64,000 nt of DNA from Pararoseomonas sp. SCSIO 73927 (GCF_037040815.1 NZ_CP146232.1:3628001-3692000), one strand, 5' to 3'. Numbered from the stretch's first letter, positions 44,686-53,771 are shown. Notes: a model not told the origin generated them from the letters alone. Translations and numbers: made by a program.

Positions 44686-45105
44686 ATGAACGAATTGAGC
44701 CTGGAGGCTTTCGATGCGGCCGCGGGAGCTGTCGGCGACGGCCCGGTGGTTATGGTTAATCTCCTTCGCTTCCGCGCGCGGACGGAGTACCCGGCCGGCT
44801 TCGAGGGGGCGCGGCCCGATCCTCGGAGCGCCTATTACGAGGGGTATGTCGGGGGCTTCCGTGCCGCGGCGGCGGAGCTGGGGGTGTCGGCCACGCTCGT
44901 CTACGCCGGCCACTGGGTGAGCGGGCTGCTGGCCGGTCCGGAGGACGGTTGGGACGATATTGTGGTCGTGCGGTACGAGCGCTTCGCCGACCTCCGGGCG
45001 ATCTTGGCGAGCGAGAGCTATGCCCGGGGCGCTGTACCCCATCGCCTGGCCGGGATCGCGGACTGGCGGTTCATTGCCACGCGGGCGAGAGGGCAGGCGG
45101 GGTGA
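44686..45105 (+). CDS. DUF1330 domain-containing protein
   Basis: A 139-residue protein of the dimeric alpha/beta (ferredoxin-like) DUF1330 family. GDGPVVMVNLLRFRARTEY and YYEGYVGGFRAAAAELG, then DIVVVRYERFADLRAILASESY, follow the family pattern. Function unknown; relatives are small cytosolic proteins related to monooxygenase-type barrels. The ATG at 44686 follows TTGGAGATGG. It is divergent from the TetR gene and its likely target. Confidence 0.85.
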   Translation: MNELSLEAFDAAAGAVGDGPVVMVNLLRFRARTEYPAGFEGARPDPRSAYYEGYVGGFRAAAAELGVSATLVYAGHWVSGLLAGPEDGWDDIVVVRYERFADLRAILASESYARGAVPHRLAGIADWRFIATRARGQAG

Positions 45106-45191
45106 TGGTGTCCGGGCCGGCATCGGCCGGGCGGTGTCCCTGCCGTCGGGGCGGTCCAGGGTTCCGGCCCTGGTGAGGCCGGGGCCGCCGG

Positions 45192-45791
45192 TCAGGCCGG
45201 TGGGCAGCTGCGCGGCAGGGGGGCGGTGCTGCGGGCGAGGGTCCAGGTGGTGGTGACCTCGGCGTCGGGGTGGCCGGCGCGGAGGGTGCTGCGGTCCACG
45301 CCGTTCTCATCCGTCCAGAGGGTGGTGGTGACGCCGCCGGGGGCGAATAGGCGGCCTTCGAGGCGGAGGGTGTCACCGGTGCGGCTGCCGGTGAGGGGGC
45401 CGAGATGGACCTCCTGCGCGGCCTCGGGCGGCGGGGTGGGGCTGAAGCGGATCCGGGACTCGTCGTTGTCCGGGACGGTCGCGGTGATGCGGTAGCTGCG
45501 GCGGGTGCCGCGCTCGTCGCAGGTGATGGCGGTGCCCTCGGCGTAGGGCCGGCAGGAGGCGCCGGCGCGGCAGGAACTGCTGCGGGCGTGGAGGGAGAGC
45601 GAGATCCAGAGGCGGAGGGGGCGGCCGGTGCGCGTGGTGGTGGCGCCGGACCACCGGCCGGTGAGGGTGCCGTTGGCGGAGAAAGGGTTGGCCCAGGGCG
45701 TGGTGAGGTAGTCCAGGGACCAGTAGGCGAGCGTGGCAAGGGTGATGCCGACACCGCCGCCGATCAGGCGGGATCGGAGGGTGGTGAACAT
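45192..45791 (-). CDS. hypothetical membrane-anchored protein
   Basis: A 199-residue protein with an N-terminal signal or anchor (IGGGVGITLATLAYWSLDYL). The rest is beta-rich with several cysteines (SSCRAGASCRPYAEG, AITCDERG) that may pair in the periplasm: GTLTGRWSGATTTRTG, HLGPLTGSRTGDTLRLEGRLF. No family is recognised. It follows purQ by 36 bp on the same strand and could be cotranscribed. Confidence 0.55.
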   Translation of the reverse strand: MFTTLRSRLIGGGVGITLATLAYWSLDYLTTPWANPFSANGTLTGRWSGATTTRTGRPLRLWISLSLHARSSSCRAGASCRPYAEGTAITCDERGTRRSYRITATVPDNDESRIRFSPTPPPEAAQEVHLGPLTGSRTGDTLRLEGRLFAPGGVTTTLWTDENGVDRSTLRAGHPDAEVTTTWTLARSTAPLPRSCPPA

Positions 45792-45827
45792 GGTGCTCCT
45801 CCTTCGGAGGGCACCATGGCAGCGATG

Positions 45828-46502
45828 TCAGGCCGAAACGAGGGTCTCGGCGAGGGAGGTGAAGAGGGGGAGGCCGTCCTCGCCGCCCATCAGCGGGTCT
45901 ACCAAGTCCTCGGGGTGCGGCATGAGGCCGAGGACGCGGAGGTTGGGGGAGAGGATGCCGGCGATGTCGCGGGCGGCGCCGTTGCGGTTGCCGTCGGCGT
46001 AGCGGAAGGCGACGAGGCCTTCGCCATCGAGGCGGTCCAGGGTCTCGTCGTCGGCGAAGTAGTTGCCGTCCCCGTGCGCCATGGGGGCGCGGAAGGTGGC
46101 GCCCTTCCCCCAGCGGGAGGTGAAGGGAGTGCCGGCGCGCTCCACCCGGAGGACGCAATCCATCGAGAGGAAGCGCAGGCCGGCGTTGCGGAGGAGGGCG
46201 CCGGGGAGGAGGCCGGCCTCACAGAGGGTCTGGAAGCCGTTGCAGACGCCGAGGACGTGGCCGCCCTTCGCCGCGAAGGCGCGGACGGCGGGCATGATGG
46301 GGGACTGGGCGGCCATGGCGCCGCAGCGCAGGTAGTCGCCGTGGGAGAAGCCGCCGGGGAGGACGACGAGGTCCGTGCCCTGGGGCAGTTCCGTTTCCCG
46401 GTGGAAGGTGAGGGAGGGCTTGCGGCCGGTCGCCTTCTGGAGGGCGATGGCCATGTCGCGCTCCCGGTTCGTACCGGGGAAGAGGAGGATGGTGGCGTTC
46501 AT
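45828..46502 (-). CDS. purQ: phosphoribosylformylglycinamidine synthase subunit PurQ
   Basis: A 224-residue class I glutamine amidotransferase that supplies ammonia to Pur[12 protein letters not shown] opens the domain, [18 protein letters not shown] is the oxyanion region, [21 protein letters not shown] has the nucleophile Cys and LMPHPEDL the catalytic His. Its ATG overlaps the stop of the preceding small membrane protein gene (ATGA), giving translational coupling within purC-purS-X-purQ. Confidence 0.96.
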   Translation of the reverse strand: MNATILLFPGTNRERDMAIALQKATGRKPSLTFHRETELPQGTDLVVLPGGFSHGDYLRCGAMAAQSPIMPAVRAFAAKGGHVLGVCNGFQTLCEAGLLPGALLRNAGLRFLSMDCVLRVERAGTPFTSRWGKGATFRAPMAHGDGNYFADDETLDRLDGEGLVAFRYADGNRNGAARDIAGILSPNLRVLGLMPHPEDLVDPLMGGEDGLPLFTSLAETLVSA

Positions 46503-46756
46503 GGTTCTTGGAGGACCCTGAGCCAGTGGAGGCCGCCGAGGACGGCGATGGTGAGGAGGGCCGCGATGGCGGCGGCGGTGACCCAGCGGTCCATGCCGAG
46601 CCTGGCGCGGGCCATGAGGCCCGGCGGGCGGGGGCGCTTGCCGCGTGGGAGGGGCGCGGCGGGGCGGGCGAGCGCCATACGGCGTTCGCGCCATGAGAGG
46701 AGCATCGAGATCAGGACCGTGAGGACGGTCATGATGAGGAGGCTGGTCTTGATCAT
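46499..46756 (-). CDS. small membrane protein inside the pur operon
   Basis: An 85-residue protein with two hydrophobic segments (about 5-22, [18 protein letters not shown]; and 60-78, [16 protein letters not shown]) joined by a basic Pro/Arg-rich loop ([16 protein letters not shown]). It lies 19 bp after purS and overlaps purQ by four bases. A membrane protein is not part of the known FGAM synthase complex. I do not recognise a family. Confidence 0.65.
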   Translation of the reverse strand: MIKTSLLIMTVLTVLISMLLSWRERRMALARPAAPLPRGKRPRPPGLMARARLGMDRWVTAAAIAALLTIAVLGGLHWLRVLQEP

Positions 46757-46775
46757 GGCGCGGGCGCCTGCCGGG

Positions 46776-47021
46776 TCAGGCCAGCTCGACGCGGAAGGAT
46801 TCGATGACGGTGTTGGCGAGGAGCTTCTTCGCCATCGCCTCGGCGGCGGCCTTCGCGGCGGCGGGGTCGGTCTCGGCCAGTTCCAGCTCGATGACCTTGC
46901 CGGTGCGGACCTCGCCCACGCCCTCGAAGCCGAGAGTGCCGAGGGCGTGGGCGATGGCCTTGCCCTGAGGGTCGAGGACGCCGTTCTTCGGCATCACGTA
47001 GACTTTGGCCTTGATGGTCAC
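46776..47021 (-). CDS. purS: phosphoribosylformylglycinamidine synthase subunit PurS
   Basis: An 81-residue dimeric subunit that bridges PurQ and Pur[31 protein letters not shown] and [11 protein letters not shown] are standard, as is the C-terminal [16 protein letters not shown]. The start is a GTG at 47021 that overlaps the purC stop (GTGA). Confidence 0.95.
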   Translation of the reverse strand: MTIKAKVYVMPKNGVLDPQGKAIAHALGTLGFEGVGEVRTGKVIELELAETDPAAAKAAAEAMAKKLLANTVIESFRVELA

Positions 47022-47782
47022 TGCATCAGCTCCGGGCCCTTGAGGTCGCGCACGCCGGCCTCCGGCAGGATGCCGAGGCGGCGGGCGACCTCCTGGTAGC
47101 CCTCCTCGACCTTGCCGAGGTCGCGGCGGAAACGGTCCTTGTCCATCTTCTCGCCGGTCTTGGCATCCCAGAGGCGGCAATTGTCCGGGGAGATCTCGTC
47201 GGCGAGGACGATGCGCATCTCGTCATTCTCGTAGAGGCGGCCGAACTCGAGCTTGAAGTCCACCAGGCTGATGCCGACACCGAGGAAGAGACCGGTGAGG
47301 AAGTCGTTCACGCGGAGCGCGAGGGCGACGATGTCGTCCAGGTCCTGGGTGGAGGCCCAGCCGAAGCAGGTGATGTGCTCCTCCGACACCATCGGGTCCT
47401 GCAGCTCGTCGTTCTTGTAGTAGTACTCGACGATGCTGCGGGGGAGGCGGGTGCCCTCCTGGATGCCGAGGCGCTTGGCCAGCGACCCGGCGGCGATGTT
47501 GCGGATCACCACCTCGAGCGGGATGATCTCCACCTCGCGGATGAGCTGTTCCCGCATGTTCAGGCGGCGGATGAAGTGGGTGGGGACGCCGATCTCGGCG
47601 AGGCGCGTCATCAGGTGCTCGCTGATGCGGTTGTTCAGCACGCCCTTGCCGGTGATCACGCCCTTCTTCGCGCCGTTGCCGGCGGTGGCGTCGTCCTTGA
47701 AGTACTGGACCAGGGTGCCGGGCTCGGGGCCCTCGAAGAGGACCTTGGCCTTGCCTTCGTAGAGCTGCCGCCTGCGGGCCAT
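47018..47782 (-). CDS. purC: phosphoribosylaminoimidazole-succinocarboxamide synthase
   Basis: A 254-residue ATP-dependent SAICAR synthetase. [20 protein letters not shown] is the nucleotide-binding opening; [38 protein letters not shown] and [13 protein letters not shown] are signatures. It heads the coupled purC-purS-X-purQ unit. No purine riboswitch or PurR box was recognised in the 268-bp upstream gap. Confidence 0.96.
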   Translation of the reverse strand: MARRRQLYEGKAKVLFEGPEPGTLVQYFKDDATAGNGAKKGVITGKGVLNNRISEHLMTRLAEIGVPTHFIRRLNMREQLIREVEIIPLEVVIRNIAAGSLAKRLGIQEGTRLPRSIVEYYYKNDELQDPMVSEEHITCFGWASTQDLDDIVALALRVNDFLTGLFLGVGISLVDFKLEFGRLYENDEMRIVLADEISPDNCRLWDAKTGEKMDKDRFRRDLGKVEEGYQEVARRLGILPEAGVRDLKGPELMQ

Positions 47783-48050
47783 GGAGGGGGTTCCCGGAAT
47801 CTCGGATGGCCGCCGGGGGCGGCCTTTCGGGCGCCCGGGGCGGCGATTGAGGGCTGGCTATAGCAGGGGGGAGGGGGGAGGGCCACCGCGGAGGGCGCAT
47901 GGCCGGGACCGGCTGCCCGGGTGGATGGCGAAAGGGGCAACCCACGATTGCGTGACCGCGGGCGGTCAACGCGCAGGCTTTACCCGCGTTAAGCCCGGGC
48001 ACGGCACGGCACCAGACCGCGCCATCATGAAGTATAAGGGAGACCACGTT

Positions 48051-48626
48051 ATGCGCACGCGCGTCGCCATCCTGGCCGCGGCCCTGGCCACCACTGCCCT
48101 GGCCCCCCTCGCCATGGCCCAGAACAGCAGCAACCCCTCCTCCCCCAGCAATCCGCCGATGAGCATGGCGCCTGCCACCCAGCCCTCCGGCACCACCGCC
48201 GCGCCGGGCACCACCTCCGGCCCTGCCGCGTCCCAGTCCCGCGCGGGCACGGCGACGCAGGGCGCGCCGATGGGCAGCACCTCCGGCACCACGCGCACCG
48301 AGACGGGCTCGGCCGCGGGCAGCAGCGCCTCCGGCGCGGCGGGCACGGGCACGGCGGGCCGCACGGATGGCGGCCAGCCCGCCGTCCGCACGGACAACCA
48401 CGGCAGCGCGCCGGCGACCACCGCGACTCCCGCGGCGGGCGCCAACTCCTTCACCGAGGGCCAGGCGCGCAGCCGGATCGAGGCCGCCGGCTTCACGGGC
48501 GTGCAGGACCTGCGGAAGGACGAGTCCGGCGTGTGGCGCGGCCGCGCGATGCGCGGTGGCCAGAGCGCCGATGTGGGCCTGGACTTCCAGGGCAACGTGG
48601 TGACGGGCGCCGCCCCGGCCCGCTGA
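48051..48626 (+). CDS. hypothetical secreted protein, PepSY-like C-terminus
   Basis: A 191-residue protein. The ATG at 48051 has AAGGGAGA about nine bases upstream and leads a signal peptide (RTRVAILAAALATTALAPLAMA). Residues 25-130 are Ser/Thr/Gly/Ala/Pro low complexity. The last 55 residues (FTEGQARSRIEAAGFTGVQ, then GVWRGRAMRGGQSADVGLDF) look like a short PepSY or BON-like fold. It lies 45 bp before the stress-protein gene, with which it probably forms an operon. Confidence 0.6.
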   Translation: MRTRVAILAAALATTALAPLAMAQNSSNPSSPSNPPMSMAPATQPSGTTAAPGTTSGPAASQSRAGTATQGAPMGSTSGTTRTETGSAAGSSASGAAGTGTAGRTDGGQPAVRTDNHGSAPATTATPAAGANSFTEGQARSRIEAAGFTGVQDLRKDESGVWRGRAMRGGQSADVGLDFQGNVVTGAAPAR

Positions 48627-48671
48627 GCGCCGTATCCGACAAGACCTGACATCGAAGGATAGGAGATTCCC

Positions 48672-49568
48672 ATGCGGACGATTGCCCGCCTGTACGACAA
48701 CTACTCGGATGCGAGCTCCGCGGTGAACGCGCTGGAGGCCGCCGGCTTCTCCCGCGACGACGTGAGCATCGTGGCCCGCAACGGCGACACCGCCGCGACG
48801 ACGACCACCGACGCGGTGGACGGGGATGACGCGGCGACCGGCGCCGGCACCGGCGCCACCATCGGCACCGTGCTCGGCGGTGGCGCGGGCGTGCTGGCCG
48901 GCATTGGCGCGCTGGCCATCCCGGGCGTGGGCCCGATCGTCGCGGCCGGCTGGCTGGTGGCGGCGCTGACGGGCGCCGGCGCGGGCGCCGCGACGGGCGG
49001 CCTGCTGGGCAGCCTGGTGGGCGCTGGCGTCGAGGAGCGCGACGCGCATGTCTACTCCGAGGGGCTGAACCGGGGCGGCAGCCTCGTCACCGTCCGCGCG
49101 GACGACATGCGCGCCAGCGAGGCCGAGGCGATCCTGGCCCGCTACAACCCGGTGGACACGGCGGGCCGCGAGGCGGACTACCGCGCCGGCGGCTGGAATG
49201 GCTACGACGAGGGGCTGGTGGCGAACTCGCCGGACGGCACGCCGGGCAACCCCCCGGGCACGATGGTGAGTCGCGGCGTCGACCAGGTGGCCGGCACCAA
49301 CATCTCCGGTGCGCATCCGGAGAACGAGACGGGCCGCACCGGCACGTCCTCCACCTACGCCGCCGGGACCACGACGGGGACCAACCCGCCGGGCACCGAG
49401 GCGAGCCGGGCCTTCGACCGCGCGGCGGGGACCAACACCTCCGGCGCCTTCCCGTCCCAGTCCGACGGCACGCCCGCGAACCCGCCGGGCACGGCGGCCG
49501 GGCGCGCGGTGGACAAGACGCTGGGCACCAACACGACCGGCGCGAACCCGACGCACAAGGGCATCTGA
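48672..49568 (+). CDS. general stress protein 17M-like, with C-terminal repeats
   Basis: A 298-residue protein. Residues 1-40 (RTIARLYDNYSDASSAVNAL, FSRDDVSIVARNG) match the general-stress-protein 17M domain. A Gly-rich hydrophobic middle (60-118: TVLGGGAGVLAGIGALAIPG, AAALTGAGAGAATGG) could insert in a membrane. The C-terminal third has three degenerate repeats at 193-215, 238-261 and 270-292 with the pattern NPPGT-x2-SR-x2-D-x3-GTN-x-SGA. The repeat part is not in the usual family. A strong terminator follows. Confidence 0.7.
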   Translation: MRTIARLYDNYSDASSAVNALEAAGFSRDDVSIVARNGDTAATTTTDAVDGDDAATGAGTGATIGTVLGGGAGVLAGIGALAIPGVGPIVAAGWLVAALTGAGAGAATGGLLGSLVGAGVEERDAHVYSEGLNRGGSLVTVRADDMRASEAEAILARYNPVDTAGREADYRAGGWNGYDEGLVANSPDGTPGNPPGTMVSRGVDQVAGTNISGAHPENETGRTGTSSTYAAGTTTGTNPPGTEASRAFDRAAGTNTSGAFPSQSDGTPANPPGTAAGRAVDKTLGTNTTGANPTHKGI

Positions 49569-49596
49569 TCGCGGCCTTCGCGACCGGGTGAGGGTG

Positions 49597-49627
49597 GGGC
49601 GGCCTCTTCGGGGGCCGCCCTTTCTCT
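49597..49627 (+). terminator. terminator after the stress-protein gene
   Basis: GGGCGGCC at 49597-49604 pairs with GGCCGCCC at 49613-49620 around TCTTCGGG, followed by TTTCTCTATT. A good rho-independent terminator 29 bases past the stop. Confidence 0.8.
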
Positions 49628-49697
49628 ATTCAGGGGCGGTTTGCCGGGCCCTCGGCTGGACCGTCGTCTCTAATCTTCTGCCCGTGGGCCGGGCGGG

Positions 49698-50711
49698 TCA
49701 GCGCCGGCGAGCGGGGCGGGGCGCGGGACCGATCCGGACGGGCTCCTCCGCGCAGCGGCGGAGGACGATGCCGGGGGTGATTCCCCGGCCGGCGAGGGCC
49801 GCGGGGATGGCGCCGGAGAGGCGCATGCCGCCATCCGGCTGGCCCTCCAGGATGCGGGCGGGGCCGCCGGTGGCGGGGAAGAGGTAGAAGCGCTGCTCGT
49901 CGGCGAAGATGGCGTAGTTTGTCTCGCCGGGGACAGCGCGGCCGCCGAGGTGAAGGCCGCCGCCGTACCAGGTGACGGCGGGGCCGCCGCAGTCCTGGAC
50001 GGCATAGCGGGCGTTCAGCGCGAAGGGGAAGCGGGGGAGCCAGACCGTGCCGGCGGGCGGGGCGGTGGGCGCACCGTTCGTCGGGAGCGCCTGCGCGGAT
50101 GGGGTGGCCGGCCTGGGAACGAGGGCGGCGGTGCGGGAATCGAGGAGGCCGGTAGGGGGGAGGCCGGCGCGGCGCTGGAGGGCGGCGATCGCCTCCCGCC
50201 GGGCCTCGAGTGCGGCGGGGAGGCGGGATTCGAGGGCTGCCGCGGCGTCCGGGTCGCGCTCCGCCTCCTCGCGCGCCGGGGGCTGGAGCCAGCGCAGGAG
50301 GTCGTCCCGCTTGGCGGCGGTGGCGCGGGCGATGCAGGCGGGGTCGGGGGTGCCGCCGGGGCGGCAGCCGGTTTCCAGGAAGGCCTGGAAGTTGCGGGCA
50401 TCGGCCTCCAGCCCCGGGCGCTGGGAGGGGTGCAGCTGGTGCCGGAGGGCTTCGTAGGCCAGGGCGCGACGGCGGTCGGCCGCACGGGCGGCGGGATCCG
50501 CGCAGAGGGCGGCGGCCACGGTTCCGGGGGTGGGGGACGGGGCGCAGTCGGTGGCGGTGCCCGGTGGAGCTTCCTGGGGTGCTGCCTGGGATGCCACCCC
50601 GACGGGTGCCCCGATCGCGCCCCGGCTCGGTCCTTGCGCGAGGGCGGGGGAGCATGCGGCCGCGAACGCCACCAGCGCGGCGGCGGGAAGGGAACGCGGC
50701 TGGTGGGTCAC
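49698..50711 (-). CDS. hypothetical secreted protein, LprI/DUF1311-like middle
   Basis: A 337-residue protein with a signal peptide (PAAALVAFAAACSPALA, cleavage near ALAQ). Residues 55-150 carry paired cysteines and an helical pattern (CADPAARAADRRRALAYEALR, FLETGCRPGG, ACIARATAAKRDDLLRWL) like the lysozyme-inhibitor LprI (DUF1311) family, though the match is weak. The C-terminal half (FALNARYAVQDCGGPAVTWYGGG) is unassigned. The Cys in AACSPALA could also be read as a lipobox, but the flanking residues fit poorly. Confidence 0.55.
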   Translation of the reverse strand: MTHQPRSLPAAALVAFAAACSPALAQGPSRGAIGAPVGVASQAAPQEAPPGTATDCAPSPTPGTVAAALCADPAARAADRRRALAYEALRHQLHPSQRPGLEADARNFQAFLETGCRPGGTPDPACIARATAAKRDDLLRWLQPPAREEAERDPDAAAALESRLPAALEARREAIAALQRRAGLPPTGLLDSRTAALVPRPATPSAQALPTNGAPTAPPAGTVWLPRFPFALNARYAVQDCGGPAVTWYGGGLHLGGRAVPGETNYAIFADEQRFYLFPATGGPARILEGQPDGGMRLSGAIPAALAGRGITPGIVLRRCAEEPVRIGPAPRPARRR

Positions 50712-50830
50712 GCCCGGAGTTTCCCGGCGGGCGCGGCCCCGGTCAAGCCGGGGGACCTGGGCGGGGCGGTGGTCCTGCGGGACGATGCGGCCGGGCGCGC
50801 GGGGCGTGTGCCCCGCGCGGCGGCGCGCCG

Positions 50831-51142
50831 TCAGTAGCGGTAGTAGACGCCGGGCGGCGGCGCGTAATAGCGCGGCGGCGGGGGCGCGTAGTAGGCCGGC
50901 GGCGGGTAGTAGGGCCGGTAGTAGCGGCGGTAGTAGCGCCGCGGTGGCGGGGGCGCGTAGTAGCGCGGCGGACCGTAGTAGTACTGGACGGGCTGCAGCG
51001 CCGCGGCGGTGCCGACGCCCGGCATGGCCGGGGCGGCCTCGGCCGCCTGCGGGGCCAGGGCCAGGGCGCCCGCCACGGCCGCCGCGGCCAGGGCGGCGCG
51101 GAGTGTGCCGCGCCGGACGGTGCTGGTGGGGGACGGGATCAT
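50831..51142 (-). CDS. Tyr/Pro/Arg-rich secreted small protein
   Basis: A 103-residue protein from the ATG at 51142. A signal peptide (RRGTLRAALAAAAVAGALALAPQAAEA) is followed by about 60 residues made mostly of Tyr, Pro and Arg (YYAPPPPRRYYRRYYRPYY and similar), ending PGVYYRY. Low-complexity tails of this type occur in many alphaproteobacterial envelope proteins with no known role. The 5' region carries a 27-bp tandem repeat. Confidence 0.6.
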   Translation of the reverse strand: MIPSPTSTVRRGTLRAALAAAAVAGALALAPQAAEAAPAMPGVGTAAALQPVQYYYGPPRYYAPPPPRRYYRRYYRPYYPPPAYYAPPPPRYYAPPPGVYYRY

Positions 51143-51159
51143 CTCGCGGGACCTCCTCC

Positions 51160-51240
51160 GTTCGCCGGCGCCGCCGGCGGGGTTCCGTTCGCCGGCGTGG
51201 CCGGCCGGGTTCGGTTCGCCGGCGTGACCCGCCGGCTGCG
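51160..51240. repeat. 27-bp tandem repeat, three copies
   Basis: Units begin GTTCGCCGGCG at 51160, 51187 and 51214, each exactly 27 bases. The first and second differ at several positions and the third is degenerate at the end. They lie just upstream of the Tyr/Pro-rich gene and downstream of purB. Confidence 0.8.
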
Positions 51241-51332
51241 TAGGCCGGCTGGGCCGGCCAGGGACACCCGGGAGATGGGGGTCCATGAGGGCGGAACGGA
51301 GGCGGGGGGCTGCCGCATTGCGGCGGCCGGGA

Positions 51333-52688
51333 TCAAGCTTCCGAGAACACCCGGTCCAGGGTGGCGCGGACATGGGTGAAGTCGCGCTGCGGGTCCATCA
51401 CGCGGTCCAGCTCCTGCGGGATGATGAGGGCGGTGACCTTCGGGTCGGCCAGGAGGTTGTCGCGGAAGCTTCGGCCCGCCGGGGTGCCGAGGTTCTCCCA
51501 GGTGGCCATGGCGGAGCGCTGGACGGTGGCGTAGGCGTCCTCCCGGCTCATCCCGGCCTGGGTGAGGGCGAGCAGCACCTTCTGGCTGTGAACCACGCCG
51601 CCGAGGCTCTCCAGGTTGGCCTTCATGCGGTCGGGGTAGACTGTCAGCTTCTCGATCATGCCGGCGGCGCGGGCGAGGGCGAAGTCGAGCGCGATCGTGG
51701 CGTCCGGGCCAATTACGCGCTCCACGCTGCTGTGGGAGATGTCGCGCTCGTGCCAGAGGGCGACGTTCTCCAGCGCGGGGGTGGCGTAGCCGCGGACGAG
51801 GCGGGCGAGGCCGGTGAGGTTCTCGGTCAGCACCGGGTTGCGCTTGTGGGGCATGGCGGAGGACCCCTTCTGGCCGGGGTGGAAGTACTCCTCGGCCTCG
51901 CGCACCTCGCTCCGCTGCAGATGGCGGATCTCGGTCGCCAGGCGCTCGATCGCGGAGGCGGTGACGGCGAGGGCGCAGAAGAAGGCGGCGTGGCGGTCCC
52001 GCGGGATGACCTGGGTGGAGACGGGCTCGGGACGGAGGCCGAGCTTGGCCGCCACGGCGGCCTCCACGCGCGGGTCCACGCTGGCGAAGGTGCCGACCGG
52101 GCCGGAGATGGCGCAGGTGGCCACCTCGTAGCGGGCGACGGTGAGGCGGGCGCGGCAGCGGTGGAACTCCGCCCAGTGGCCGGCGAGCTTCAGGCCGAAG
52201 GTGGTGGGTTCGGCGTGGATGCCGTGGGAGCGGCCGATGGTGGGGGTGAGGGCGTGCTCCTCCGCGCGGGTGCGGAGGGCGGCCAGCAGAGCGTCCAGGT
52301 CCTGGATCAGCAGGTCGGCGGCGCCGACGAGCTGAAGGTTGAGGGTGGTGTCCAGCACGTCGGAGCTCGTCATGCCCTGGTGCATGAAGCGGGCGTGCTC
52401 GCCCATCCCGGACCCGTCCTCCCGCGTCTCGCCGAGCCAGGTGAGGAAGGCGATGACGTCGTGGCGGGTGACGCGCTCGATCTCGTCGATGCGCTCGAGG
52501 TCGGCGGGGGAGAGGGCGGCGATGCGGCGGTCGCCCTCGCGCCGGATGGCCTCGGCGGATTCGCGGGGGATGGTGCCGAGCTCGGCCATGGCCTCGGCGG
52601 CGAGGGCCTCGATCTCGAAGAGGATGCGGAACCGGGTCTCGGGGGACCAGATCGCGGCCATCTGGGGGCGGGTGTAGCGCGGGACCAT
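51333..52688 (-). CDS. purB: adenylosuccinate lyase
   Basis: A 451-residue fumarase/[20 protein letters not shown] enzyme that releases fumarate from SAICAR and adenylosuccinate in purine synthesis. GEHARFMHQGMTSSDVLDT, IGRSHGIHAEPTTFG with the catalytic His, and KGSSAMPHKRNP, the superfamily signature with the catalytic Ser loop, are present. It is 3.5 kb upstream (in minus-strand order) of purC, not in the same operon because plus-strand genes intervene. Confidence 0.96.
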   Translation of the reverse strand: MVPRYTRPQMAAIWSPETRFRILFEIEALAAEAMAELGTIPRESAEAIRREGDRRIAALSPADLERIDEIERVTRHDVIAFLTWLGETREDGSGMGEHARFMHQGMTSSDVLDTTLNLQLVGAADLLIQDLDALLAALRTRAEEHALTPTIGRSHGIHAEPTTFGLKLAGHWAEFHRCRARLTVARYEVATCAISGPVGTFASVDPRVEAAVAAKLGLRPEPVSTQVIPRDRHAAFFCALAVTASAIERLATEIRHLQRSEVREAEEYFHPGQKGSSAMPHKRNPVLTENLTGLARLVRGYATPALENVALWHERDISHSSVERVIGPDATIALDFALARAAGMIEKLTVYPDRMKANLESLGGVVHSQKVLLALTQAGMSREDAYATVQRSAMATWENLGTPAGRSFRDNLLADPKVTALIIPQELDRVMDPQRDFTHVRATLDRVFSEA

Positions 52689-53029
52689 CGGGGCGTTCCG
52701 GTGCTCGGGGAGGGGCCCAAGGAGGGCCCGGGGAGGGCCCAGGGAGGGCTTCGTGAGGCCCGGGGGCGGTATCCGGGGGGCGGGTTGGCGTCAACCTCGG
52801 CGCGCGGCGCGGCGGTTCCGGGGCACCCGCGGGGCGGCGTGCCGGTGGGGCGGCGAAGGGGCTTGTTGAAGTAGGTTGCCGTGCGATTGCCGATTGTTTA
52901 TGCGCGGTCGGCTGCCCCCTGTGGTGCGGCAGGCCGCGACGGCGCGGCCGGCGCCCCCGCGGGCACTGGCGGGGGGCAATCAATCATGGCCGGCGCCCGG
53001 GCGGGGCCGGAAGGGAAGGCGGAGCACGG
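52689..53029. other. intergenic region between purB and terC
   Basis: A 341-bp gap between divergent genes. The purB half is G-rich with nested GGGCCC repeats (AGGGCCCRGGGAGGGCC). Around 52865-52910 it is AT-richer and contains a possible sigma-70 promoter for the TerC gene. I looked for a yybP-ykoY manganese riboswitch, common before TerC genes, and did not recognise its conserved loops. Confidence 0.4.
52876..52904 (+). promoter_or_regulatory. possible promoter of terC
   Basis: TTGCCG at 52876-52881 and TATGCG at 52899-52904 are spaced by 17 bases, in the only AT-rich patch of the gap, 126 bases before the TerC start. Matches are partial. Confidence 0.3.
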
Positions 53030-53689
53030 ATGGGAGCGGATTGGTTCTTCGCCCTGGGGCAGGTCCTGTTGATCGACCTGGTTCTCGCGGGCGACAACGC
53101 CATCGTGGTCGGCATGGCCGCGGCAGGGCTGCCGCCCGAGCAGCGGCGCAAGGCGATCCTGTGGGGCATCGGCGCGGCGACGCTGATGCGCATCGGCTTC
53201 GCGGCCATCACGACGCAGCTGCTCTCGATCATCGGCCTGACGCTGTTCGGCGGGCTGCTGCTCCTCTGGGTCTGCTGGAAGATGTGGCGCGAGCTGCGGC
53301 AGCCGCACGAGCAGCACGAGGCGGCCGAGGCGACGGTGGACGCGGCGACCGGCGACGCGGTGGCCCAGGGCGCGCCGAAGAAGACGCTGCGGCAGGCGAT
53401 CATCCAGATCCTCGTCGCGGACGTCTCCATGTCGCTCGACAACGTGCTGGCGGTGGCGGGCGCGGCGAAGGACCACCTGGACGTTCTGGTGATCGGCCTC
53501 GCCATCTCCGTGGTACTGATGGGCCTGGCGGCGACCTTCATCGCGCGGCTGCTGGAGAAGCACCGCTGGATCGCCTGGGTGGGCCTGCTGGTCATCCTCT
53601 ACGTGGCGGTCGAGATGATCTGGACCGGCTCGACCGAGGTGAACGCCTGGTGGATGGGCACGCCCTTCCAGCGTCCATCTGCCCACTGA
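53030..53689 (+). CDS. TerC family integral membrane protein
   Basis: A 219-residue polytopic protein (about seven segments). The acidic metal-binding motifs LAGDNAIVVGMAAAGLP and VADVSMSLDNVLAVAG, symmetric in the two halves, are diagnostic for TerC/YjbE/Alx proteins, several of which export Mn2+. A His/Glu-rich loop (RQPHEQHEAAEA) separates the halves. The ATG has GGAG six bases upstream. A second TerC protein follows after a terminator. Confidence 0.9.
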   Translation: MGADWFFALGQVLLIDLVLAGDNAIVVGMAAAGLPPEQRRKAILWGIGAATLMRIGFAAITTQLLSIIGLTLFGGLLLLWVCWKMWRELRQPHEQHEAAEATVDAATGDAVAQGAPKKTLRQAIIQILVADVSMSLDNVLAVAGAAKDHLDVLVIGLAISVVLMGLAATFIARLLEKHRWIAWVGLLVILYVAVEMIWTGSTEVNAWWMGTPFQRPSAH

Positions 53690-53771
53690 TGGCCGCTCCC
53701 TGAGGGCCGCTCACTAGGGGTGGCCGGCCCGAGGTGACGGGCCGGTTAACCCCTTGTCATGCAAGCCTTTG

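Noticed and set aside
52689..53029. Manganese riboswitch (yybP-ykoY) before terC
   Set aside because: Its conserved loop sequences were not found here or before the second terC gene.
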